The notes under the pieces: generated by a model | Told to the model about the DNA's origin: nothing | Databases searched by the model: none | Seen by the model: the letters and a program-made list of their open reading frames with translations, nothing else | In this document: in pieces, positions 1 through 5,174 of the stretch | Layout of the letters: each line of letters begins with the position of its first letter | Position numbering within the stretch: position 1 is the first letter of the stretch | Position numbers and translations under genes: made by a program | Assembly (NCBI GenBank): GCA_028868555.1 | Contig: JAGWUG010000068.1 | Span: 1-5,584, forward strand | DNA: 5,584 nt | Direction of reading: 5' to 3' | Source: Actinomycetales bacterium | Lineage (GTDB): Bacteria > Actinomycetota > Actinomycetes > Actinomycetales > Microbacteriaceae

Positions 1-696
1 GGTTCCGGAGCCCTCAGCATGTACCTGCTGCGCGCCATCGGCCCAACCGGCCAACTGCACTCCTTTGAGCGTCGCGCCGAGTTCTCGGAGATTGCCCAGG
101 CCAACGTGACCACTCACTTTGGTGCCAAGCCGGAGAACTGGAACGTCTACCTAGGCGACCTGCAGGAGCAGCTGCCACAGAAGATTGCACCGGCATCAAT
201 CGACCGCGTAATCCTGGACATGCTTGCCCCTTGGGAGTGTGTTGAGGAAGCCGCCGAGGTTCTGGTTCCTGGTGGAATCTTCGTGGGCTACGTGGCAACC
301 GTCACCCAGCTCTCGCGCCTGTCGGAGGAACTCAAGAACAGCGGCCACTTCAACGAGCCAGATGCCTTTGAGTCGATGGTTCGCGACTGGCACCTGCAGG
401 GTCTAGCGGTTCGCCCAGAGCACCGCATGATCGGTCACACCGGCTTCCTCATTGTTGCCCGTCGCCTGAAGCCTGGAACCACCCTGCCGCAGTTCAAGAC
501 TCGCAATAAGCCGGAGTTTGCAGACGAGGACATTGCAGTTTGGAACCCTGAGCACCTTGGGCAGCGCCGCATCAGTGATAAGAAGCTGCGCAAGACTGTT
601 CGCACTGCCAACGCAGCGGCTCAGGCCCGCCTGGATGAACAGTCTGAGAATGACGCGTCCACCAGCACCGATGCACCGCTAGACCCACAGAACTAG
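1..696 (+). CDS. trmI: tRNA (adenine-58-N1)-methyltransferase TrmI, 5'-truncated by the window edge
   Basis: Transfers a methyl group from S-adenosylmethionine to N1 of adenine 58 in the T-loop of tRNAs; acts in the cytoplasm as a homotetramer. The reading frame is open from base 1 (231 codons visible), so the ATG at 19 is internal: the codons before it read GSGALS, the end of the SAM-binding motif I. Next come an acidic residue typical of ribose binding (E23 of the visible part, ERRAEF), the family motif DRVILDMLAPWE (68-79), YVATVTQLSRL (from 97) and GLAVRPEHRMIGHTGFL (134-150), all very like Mycobacterium tuberculosis Rv2118c as I remember it. The tail has the usual actinobacterial NPEHLGQRRISDKKLRK segment and then an acidic, Ser/Thr-rich end. 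Roughly the first 100 residues (mostly the N-terminal beta domain) lie outside the window. The stop is TAG at 694. The next gene starts 42 bases downstream. Confidence 0.93.
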   Translation, partial: GSGALSMYLLRAIGPTGQLHSFERRAEFSEIAQANVTTHFGAKPENWNVYLGDLQEQLPQKIAPASIDRVILDMLAPWECVEEAAEVLVPGGIFVGYVATVTQLSRLSEELKNSGHFNEPDAFESMVRDWHLQGLAVRPEHRMIGHTGFLIVARRLKPGTTLPQFKTRNKPEFADEDIAVWNPEHLGQRRISDKKLRKTVRTANAAAQARLDEQSENDASTSTDAPLDPQN

Positions 697-738
697 CAAG
701 TAAACTTACTCACAAATAGCCAAACGAAGGTTCGAATT
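697..738 (+). promoter_or_regulatory. AT-rich gap with a possible promoter before the FKBP gene
   Basis: This 42-base gap is visibly poorer in G+C than the genes around it, which is usual for a promoter region. It holds a short inverted repeat, AGTAA-AC-TTACT (699-710), and the ribosome binding site of the next gene. I could not place a convincing -35/-10 pair and see no RecA-independent damage promoter motif of the kind PafBC activates. No U-tract hairpin terminator for trmI is present, so read-through from trmI is equally possible. Confidence 0.25.
726..730 (+). promoter_or_regulatory. Ribosome binding site that fixes the TTG start of the FKBP gene
   Basis: GAAGG lies 8 bases before the TTG at 739. 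No ATG or GTG in this frame gives a complete signal peptide, while the TTG gives a full one with a lipobox. The Shine-Dalgarno match at good spacing therefore supports the unusual start codon. Confidence 0.6.
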
Positions 739-1734
739 TTGCGCAAAGTTATCTCCCTGGCCGCCCTGTCTCTGCTAGTTGCCGCCAGCCTCTCCGCTTG
801 CTCCACCGCCAGCGCCAAGGCCAGCAACGTTGTAGACGCACCGATGGTTTGCAGCCACTACGTGACCGGCACCGCAGCCGACCAGATCAGCGCCAAGATT
901 CCTGCCACCGGCAAGCCAACTGTGAGCTTCCCAACCCCGCTGAGCACCAAGACCCTGCAGACCAAGGTCCTGAAGGCCGGCACTGGTTCGCGCTTCGGTG
1001 GCAACCAGCAGATCTCGTTTGACTACGCAGCTTTCAACGCAGCCACCGGCAAGGAGCTGCAGGGCACCAGCTGGAACGGCACCGATGCAGTTAGCCAGGT
1101 TGTTGCCAAGCCAGCCAAAGACGCCACCGGCGCTGACTTCTGTTCTGCACTCGCCGGAGCCCGCGAGGGTTCGGTAGTCGCCACCATCATGTCGGCCAAG
1201 GCATCGCACGGCGGCAAGGCCAACGCGGCTGCCGGCATCGGTGCAAACGACAGCATCATCTTCGTCTTCAAGATCAACAAGGTGGTTCTGCCACGCGCCA
1301 TTGGTGACGCCAAGGCCGCACAGGACGGCTTCCCGCAGGTTGTCACCGATGCAACCGGCGTTCCCGGCCTGGTCATGCAGAACTGGGATGCCAGCGCTGC
1401 GCCTAAGGACTTCAAGGCCGAGACCCTGATTCAGGGCCACGGTGCGGTCATCAAGGCCGACGACTTCGTAACCGTTCACTACTCGGGTTACCTCTGGAGC
1501 AGCGCTAAGTCGCAGTTCGACTCCTCGTGGTCGAAGGGCACTCCGGCGACCTTCCAGCTGAAGCAGGGAGCCCTCATTCCGGGCTTCATCAAGGCACTTG
1601 TTGGTCAGCGTGTTGGCTCGCAGGTGGTTGCAGTTCTGCCACCTTCGGACGGCTACGGTGCCTCGGGTGCCGGCTCCATCCCAGGCAACGCAACTCTTAT
1701 CTTCGTTATCGACATCCTGGCCAAGGGCAAGTAG
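739..1734 (+). CDS. Secreted lipoprotein with two FKBP-type peptidyl-prolyl isomerase domains
   Basis: Probable extracytoplasmic folding helper that isomerises X-Pro bonds in exported proteins. The 331-residue product starts with TTG and has a Sec lipoprotein signal: MRK, a hydrophobic core, and the lipobox L18-S19-A20-C21, so Cys21 should carry the lipid anchor. The C-terminal domain (about 225-331) is a canonical FKBP fold: VTVHYSGYL (244-252), F260-D261, IPGF (280-283), PPSDGYG (301-307) and the final strand IFVIDIL (321-327), which together supply most of the usual pocket residues. A second, degenerate FKBP-like domain occupies about 75-182 (FDYAAF near 94, IIFVFKI at 173-179); it lacks the DGYG loop and the FD pair, so it is probably not catalytic. 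There is no twin-arginine motif, so export by Sec is expected. pafB follows after 30 bases. Similar lipoproteins precede pafB in Microbacteriaceae as far as I recall. Confidence 0.9.
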   Translation: MRKVISLAALSLLVAASLSACSTASAKASNVVDAPMVCSHYVTGTAADQISAKIPATGKPTVSFPTPLSTKTLQTKVLKAGTGSRFGGNQQISFDYAAFNAATGKELQGTSWNGTDAVSQVVAKPAKDATGADFCSALAGAREGSVVATIMSAKASHGGKANAAAGIGANDSIIFVFKINKVVLPRAIGDAKAAQDGFPQVVTDATGVPGLVMQNWDASAAPKDFKAETLIQGHGAVIKADDFVTVHYSGYLWSSAKSQFDSSWSKGTPATFQLKQGALIPGFIKALVGQRVGSQVVAVLPPSDGYGASGAGSIPGNATLIFVIDILAKGK

Positions 1735-1738
1735 CCCC

Positions 1739-1760
1739 GGGTCAGGCTGGGTCAAGGGGG
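1739..1760 (+). promoter_or_regulatory. Direct repeat GGGTCA x2 and ribosome binding site before pafB
   Basis: In the 30-base FKBP-pafB gap, GGGTCA occurs at 1739-1744 and 1749-1754, exactly 10 bases apart. The second copy abuts the Shine-Dalgarno sequence AAGGGGG (1754-1760), which is 4 bases from the ATG. CCCC at 1735-1738 could pair with the GGGG of that site. The ribosome binding site is well supported; an operator or RNA-structure role for the repeats is only a possibility. Confidence 0.4.
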
Positions 1761-1764
1761 ACTC

Positions 1765-2841
1765 ATGGCGACTGACAAAATCACTCCCTTCCAGCGCCAG
1801 CTGAACCTGACCATGGCTCTGCTGAGTGCCGGTAAGCACGGCCTCACCAGCGATCAGATTCTGCGAACCGTCCCCGGTTACCAAACCTCTAAAGGCGAGG
1901 AATCGGCCGACAAGCTGCTAACCCGCGACAAGAATGACCTTCGCAATCTGGGCATCCGTCTCGTGGGAGCCGACAGCAACGCGAGCGAGAGTTCAGGCAA
2001 CTATCGTTACGTGATTGCCGAGGGCAGCTTCGCCTGGCCTAAGAACTTCAAGCTGAACTCCACCCAGACCCGCCTGCTCGAGTTGGCGGCTAACTGCTGG
2101 CGCGACAACGCAAACCAGCATCTGGACACAGCGTTGACCCGCCTGGTTGCGCTTGGCGAGGCCCCAAACCGCGGCGCCTTGACCGAACTCGTGCCAAGCT
2201 TCCGCCCGTTCGATGCATCATTCCAGCGCCTGGCCGAGGCGATCGAAAAGCAGAATGTGGTGCAGTTCAAGTACCGCAAGCCGAGCACCAACGAGATCGA
2301 GACTCGCACCTTCGCGCCATGGCGATTCCTCAACATCGAGGGGGAGTGGCTGGTTCAGGGCTGGTGCTATGACCGTCAGGACACCCGCAACTTCCTGCTA
2401 AAGCGCATCGTTGACAAGAACGTAAAGGCACTGGTTACCCGCGCCCCGAAGGCTACTGAAAACACCGATGAGTTCGCCGAGCCAGAAGAGCAGAGCCCTT
2501 GGGACTCCGAGCCTGTAAAGGCCGCGGCACCAGCCGAGGGTTCTGACCGTAAGACCTATGTTGCCGCGACCCCAAAGTTGCTCTCCGCAGCCGATGCCGA
2601 CCTCGAGCAGTTCCGCTCGCGCAATGTGGCATCGGTGAGGGTAGCCCCGGGCACCGCCGCTTGGAGCCACTTTGAGATGGATTTTGAAGCTGGTGACACC
2701 AAGGAGCTGCGCTACCTAGACCCCGAGCTACTCGCGGTTCAGCTGCGCCGATATGCCGGACAACTAGAAGTGCTGGCACCTGAGGCTCTAGTTGACGAGG
2801 TACGTGCCGGACTCGAGAAGGTGGCGAGCGCCCATGCCTAA
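1765..2841 (+). CDS. pafB: PafB, WYL-domain transcriptional regulator of the DNA damage response
   Basis: One half of the PafBC activator, which in mycobacteria switches on most of the LexA-independent DNA damage genes; the WYL domains are thought to sense a nucleic-acid signal. The 358 residues fall into an N-terminal winged helix-turn-helix region (about 6-90) carrying the family signature TRDKNDLRNLGI, a WYL domain (about 153-216: VVQFKYRK, then GEWLVQGWCYDR at 193-204, then NFLLKRI at 209-215), an acidic, proline-rich linker (about 217-270) and a C-terminal WCX-type domain ending near 355. The name-giving W-Y-L triplet is W195-L196-V197 here, and the usual FRLDRI reads FLLKRI. The start is supported by AAGGGGG 4 bases upstream. 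The gene overlaps pafC by 8 bases, which fits coupled, roughly equal synthesis of the partners. Confidence 0.92.
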   Translation: MATDKITPFQRQLNLTMALLSAGKHGLTSDQILRTVPGYQTSKGEESADKLLTRDKNDLRNLGIRLVGADSNASESSGNYRYVIAEGSFAWPKNFKLNSTQTRLLELAANCWRDNANQHLDTALTRLVALGEAPNRGALTELVPSFRPFDASFQRLAEAIEKQNVVQFKYRKPSTNEIETRTFAPWRFLNIEGEWLVQGWCYDRQDTRNFLLKRIVDKNVKALVTRAPKATENTDEFAEPEEQSPWDSEPVKAAAPAEGSDRKTYVAATPKLLSAADADLEQFRSRNVASVRVAPGTAAWSHFEMDFEAGDTKELRYLDPELLAVQLRRYAGQLEVLAPEALVDEVRAGLEKVASAHA

Positions 2842-3826
2842 GATCAATGGAGTTTTTGGCGTCCACAAACTGAACCTGGCCTATGCCGTTTTGGCCTACG
2901 TGGTTGCCAACAGCCGCGTGGCATCGGTGGCAGAGATTGCCGAGCACTTTGAGTGCAGCGAGGGCGAGATCGTCTCCGTCATTCACGGCCTCAACAATGC
3001 CGACTCCACCGCCGCACAGGACTACACCGGTGCCAAGGTCTTCTTCGACATTGATGAACTTGAAGAAGAGGGCATGGTGGTGCTGAACGACTACAGCGAA
3101 GAGCTGACCGTTCCGCGCCTCACCACCCAGCAGACCGCGGCCATCAGCGCCGGTCTTCAGATGCTCAAGCAGCTGAGTGGCTTTGAGCACAACGACGACA
3201 TCGACGCCCTGCTTAGCGCCCTGCACTCGGGTTCGGGTGGCATGTCGCCAGACACCATCGCCATCGAGCCAACCAAAGCAGACAGCGATCTCGAAACCCT
3301 GCGCGAGGCCATCCTCGACGGCTTTGCCATCAGCTGCGACTACATCAACGGCAAGGGCGAGCGTTCCAGCGGACGCATCATCGAGCCGCTGCGCCTGGAG
3401 TCTCGCGACAATTTCTGGTACCTCAAGGGCTTCTGCCACAGCCACAACGAGGTTCGAAACTTCCGCCTGGACGCCATGGACAAGGTGGTTGTCACCACCG
3501 AGCCAATCACCGAGGAGCACAAGGCGCTCCCACTGGACGGCCCCATCTATCAGCCGGGAGCTGACGCCATCGATGTGATCATCGACGTGGAGCCAGAGGC
3601 CTACCAGGTGCTCAGCGACTACGCGGCCAGCTACACAGCCAAGCCAACCGGAACCATCCGCGCCAGCATTAAGGTCACCAGCCTGCTGACCATCCCACCG
3701 ATGGTTGCCAGCTATGGTGGAGCTGTGCGAGTGATTGAACCGAAAGAAGCCAAGGAGCTGGTGCGCGACTACGCGCTCAAGGCCCTGGGTCGCGGTTCTG
3801 AGACCGGTGCCGAGGTGACCGAATAA
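2834..3826 (+). CDS. pafC: PafC, WYL-domain transcriptional regulator, partner of PafB
   Basis: Second half of the PafBC DNA damage activator. The product has 330 residues from the ATG at 2834. An N-terminal helix-turn-helix region (about 10-105; LNLAYAVLAYVVANSRVASV, EHFECSEGEIVSVI) is followed by a WYL domain (about 152-216) with an intact W195-Y196-L197 and NFRLDAM (209-215), then a C-terminal WCX-type domain (about 235-320). A longer form from TTG at 2792 is possible, but its extra 14 residues do not look like the family. The ATG at 2834 has AGAAGG 12 bases upstream and gives the tight ATGCCTAA overlap with the pafB stop, so I chose it. The stop codon shares one base with the next ATG (TAATG), implying translational coupling to the small membrane protein gene. 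Confidence 0.91.
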   Translation: MPKINGVFGVHKLNLAYAVLAYVVANSRVASVAEIAEHFECSEGEIVSVIHGLNNADSTAAQDYTGAKVFFDIDELEEEGMVVLNDYSEELTVPRLTTQQTAAISAGLQMLKQLSGFEHNDDIDALLSALHSGSGGMSPDTIAIEPTKADSDLETLREAILDGFAISCDYINGKGERSSGRIIEPLRLESRDNFWYLKGFCHSHNEVRNFRLDAMDKVVVTTEPITEEHKALPLDGPIYQPGADAIDVIIDVEPEAYQVLSDYAASYTAKPTGTIRASIKVTSLLTIPPMVASYGGAVRVIEPKEAKELVRDYALKALGRGSETGAEVTE

Positions 3827-4131
3827 TGCCTTTCTGGGGCTGGCTTCTGGTTGACCTGGGCATCCTTGTGCTTGGCGTAGCCTGGTGGACCTACCTGGGT
3901 TATGGCCTCTACCAGCGTGGTCGCAAGACCCAGAAAATGCTGCAGCCTCTGATTGACCAAGCCAACGCACTTCAGACCGCTCAGGAGACACCGGGGGAGT
4001 ATCAAAAACCCACCGATGACCTGCACTCGGATCCCCGAAAAATGGAGCGCAATTTGGAGCAGCGCAAGCGCGCTCAGGCGCATCGGAGAGCCGAAAGACA
4101 GCGTAGGCTTATAGCGAGACTCCGAAAGTAG
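3826..4131 (+). CDS. Unnamed 101-residue single-pass membrane protein between pafC and tatA
   Basis: I do not recognise a characterised family. The protein begins with one hydrophobic segment (about 4-28, rich in Trp and Gly: WGWLLVD..., VAWWTYLGYG). It then becomes polar, with a possible amphipathic helix (RKTQKMLQPLIDQANALQ, 34-51), a Pro/Asp-containing stretch (55-70) and a strongly basic, probably helical tail (71-101, with about a dozen Arg plus several Lys). The positive-inside rule puts the tail in the cytoplasm and the short N-terminus outside, the same topology as TatA/TatB. It lacks the FG-x-LP hinge of that family. GAGGTG (3812-3817) lies 8 bases before the ATG, which overlaps the pafC stop by one base; tatA starts 5 bases after the TAG. 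The last 15 codons are unusually rich in rare Arg codons. A role near the Tat export complex is a guess from position and topology only. Confidence 0.8.
   Translation: MPFWGWLLVDLGILVLGVAWWTYLGYGLYQRGRKTQKMLQPLIDQANALQTAQETPGEYQKPTDDLHSDPRKMERNLEQRKRAQAHRRAERQRRLIARLRK
4084..4125 (+). other. Cluster of rare Arg/Ile codons just before tatA
   Basis: Codons 87-100 of the small membrane protein include CGG, AGA, AGA, AGG, ATA, AGA and CGA, while Arg in the neighbouring genes is nearly always CGC or CGT. TatA itself has AGA as its third codon. The patch is visible directly; whether it slows ribosomes, hides an overlapping signal or is just drift is unknown. Confidence 0.55.
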
Positions 4132-4136
4132 GACAC

Positions 4137-4346
4137 GTGTTTAGAACTCTGTTTGAGGGCCCTGTTGGCATCATCCTGATCCTGATCATCCTCGCTGTTT
4201 TCTTTGGTCCAAAGCTTCCAAATGCCGCAAAGGGCATTGCCCAGTCCATCAAGGTCTTCAAGAAGGAGATTGGCTCCGACGACAAGAAGGATGCCAAGGA
4301 CTCCGAGGCCAAGAAGACCGAAGACGAGAAGAACTCCAGCAACTAG
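4137..4346 (+). CDS. tatA: TatA, pore-forming subunit of the twin-arginine protein translocase
   Basis: TatA oligomers assemble at the TatC receptor complex to pass folded proteins with twin-arginine signal peptides across the cytoplasmic membrane. The 69-residue product starts at GTG and has the family layout: a very short N-terminus, one transmembrane helix (about 8-23; GPVGIILILIILAVFFG), a hinge (FFGPKLP, 22-28), an amphipathic helix (PNAAKGIAQSIKVFKKEI) and a charged Lys/Asp/Glu tail. The hinge is one residue shorter than the usual F-G-x-x-x-L-P/G. A polar residue, Glu7, lies just ahead of the helix, where most TatA proteins have a polar residue near the membrane start. AGTAGG (4127-4132), overlapping the upstream stop, is a weak ribosome binding site very close to the GTG. 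tatC follows after 30 bases. There is no tatB here, so it is elsewhere or this protein does both jobs. Confidence 0.9.
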   Translation: MFRTLFEGPVGIILILIILAVFFGPKLPNAAKGIAQSIKVFKKEIGSDDKKDAKDSEAKKTEDEKNSSN

Positions 4347-4365
4347 TTGCGGGTTTAATCGCAAC
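4346..4365 (+). other. Small hairpin in the tatA-tatC gap
   Basis: A perfect 6-base inverted repeat, GTTGCG-N8-CGCAAC, starts at the last base of the tatA stop codon. The loop is GGTTTAAT. No run of T follows, so it is not a standard intrinsic terminator; it could set the tatA:tatC ratio by RNA processing or partial attenuation. A match this short can arise by chance. Confidence 0.35.
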
Positions 4366-4376
4366 CAATCTCACTA

Positions 4377-5174
4377 ATGGCGCGGCGCAAAAACCCAGAA
4401 GCTGAAATGCGGCTGGGCGGTCACCTCAAGGAATTCCGTAACCGCTTCTTCTTTTCGGCCCTGTTCATCATTGCCGGCTCGGTAGCCGGTTGGTTCCTCT
4501 TCGACCAGGTCTTCAACGCGCTCCAGGCTCCGATCCTCAGCGTTGCCAAAGACGCCCACATCAACGCCTCGGTCAACTTCGGAACCATCGGTGGCGCGTT
4601 TGATCTGCGACTCCAGGTCTCGGCATTCATCGGTGTAGTGGTTTCCAGCCCGTTCTGGCTCTACCAGCTCTGGGCCTTTGTGGTTCCGGCGCTGCGTCGC
4701 CGCGAAAAGGTCTATACCCTGGCGTTCCTGCTGGCGGCCATCCCGCTGTTCCTCGGTGGTTGCTGGCTGGCCTGGTGGGCCCTACCAAACTTTGTGCACG
4801 CCCTGCTGAGCATGACTCCGGCTGGCAGTGCCAACCTCATCAACGCAAACGAGTACATCCTGTTCGCGGTGCGCATTCTGTTGTTGTTCGGAATCGCATT
4901 CGTGCTGCCGGTCGTGCTGGTGCTGCTCAACTTCATGGGCCTTCTTTCGGCGGCGGCAATCCTCAAAGGCTGGCGTTTGGCGGTAGTCATCTCGGCCTTC
5001 ATCGGTGCTCTTTCCACCCCGGTGGCAGATCCAACCAGCATGTTCCTGCTCATGGTTCCGCTGCTGGTGCTCTACTTCGTGGCTCTGGGCATCGCTGCCC
5101 TCCGCGACCGCTTCACCAATCGTAAAAAGGCGAAGATGCTAGCCGAATACGGCATCGATGAGGCGGCACAGTGA
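4377..5174 (+). CDS. tatC: TatC, signal-peptide receptor of the twin-arginine protein translocase
   Basis: Polytopic membrane protein that binds twin-arginine signal peptides and recruits TatA. The 265 residues contain six hydrophobic segments (about 24-44, 78-104, 113-136, 157-190, 199-214, 219-240). Residues tied to signal-peptide recognition are present: HLKEFRNR (16-23, E19 and R21 matching E. coli E15 and R17) and SPFWLYQLWAFVVPAL (91-106) with F101 and E110 matching E. coli F94 and E103. Two intramembrane acidic positions are not kept: V176 in FGIAFVLP where FGVSFE(V/F)P is usual, and F234 in LYFVALGI where LxE is usual. The start at ATG 4377 retains the actinobacterial NPEAEMRLGGHL opening, although no Shine-Dalgarno sequence precedes it. 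The GTGA at 5171-5174 couples its stop to the helicase start. Confidence 0.94.
   Translation: MARRKNPEAEMRLGGHLKEFRNRFFFSALFIIAGSVAGWFLFDQVFNALQAPILSVAKDAHINASVNFGTIGGAFDLRLQVSAFIGVVVSSPFWLYQLWAFVVPALRRREKVYTLAFLLAAIPLFLGGCWLAWWALPNFVHALLSMTPAGSANLINANEYILFAVRILLLFGIAFVLPVVLVLLNFMGLLSAAAILKGWRLAVVISAFIGALSTPVADPTSMFLLMVPLLVLYFVALGIAALRDRFTNRKKAKMLAEYGIDEAAQ

Noticed and set aside
19..21. ATG at 19 as the start of the methyltransferase gene
   Set aside because: The frame is open to base 1 and the preceding codons encode the SAM-binding GSGAL motif, so the ATG is internal.
697..738. A terminator or RecA-independent damage promoter between trmI and the FKBP gene
   Set aside because: There is only a 5-base inverted repeat with a 2-base spacer, no T-run, and no match to the PafBC-type promoter consensus that I can see.
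775..1884. A 369-codon open frame on the minus strand over the FKBP gene
   Set aside because: It is antisense to a clear lipoprotein gene, has no recognisable domain, and is explained by the codon bias of the real gene reading open on the other strand.
2792..2833. TTG at 2792 as the pafC start
   Set aside because: The added 14 residues are an Arg-rich read-through of the pafB end, unlike the family N-terminus. The ATG at 2834 fits the overlap pattern better.
2453..3991. A 512-codon open frame on the minus strand over pafB, pafC and the small gene
   Set aside because: It crosses three real genes and their overlaps, and its protein is low-complexity Gly/Val/Ala/Arg with no motif. Length alone is not evidence in GC-biased DNA.
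4137..4346. Reading the small Tat protein as TatB, because of Glu7 and the Gly-Pro after the helix
   Set aside because: Gly-Pro hinges also occur in Bacillus TatA, the protein is short, its amphipathic region is TatA-like, and the tatA-tatC order is standard in actinobacteria.
4407..4409. Internal ATG at 4407 as the tatC start
   Set aside because: It would drop the NPEAEM segment that resembles the conserved actinobacterial TatC opening, and it has only a weak purine stretch upstream.
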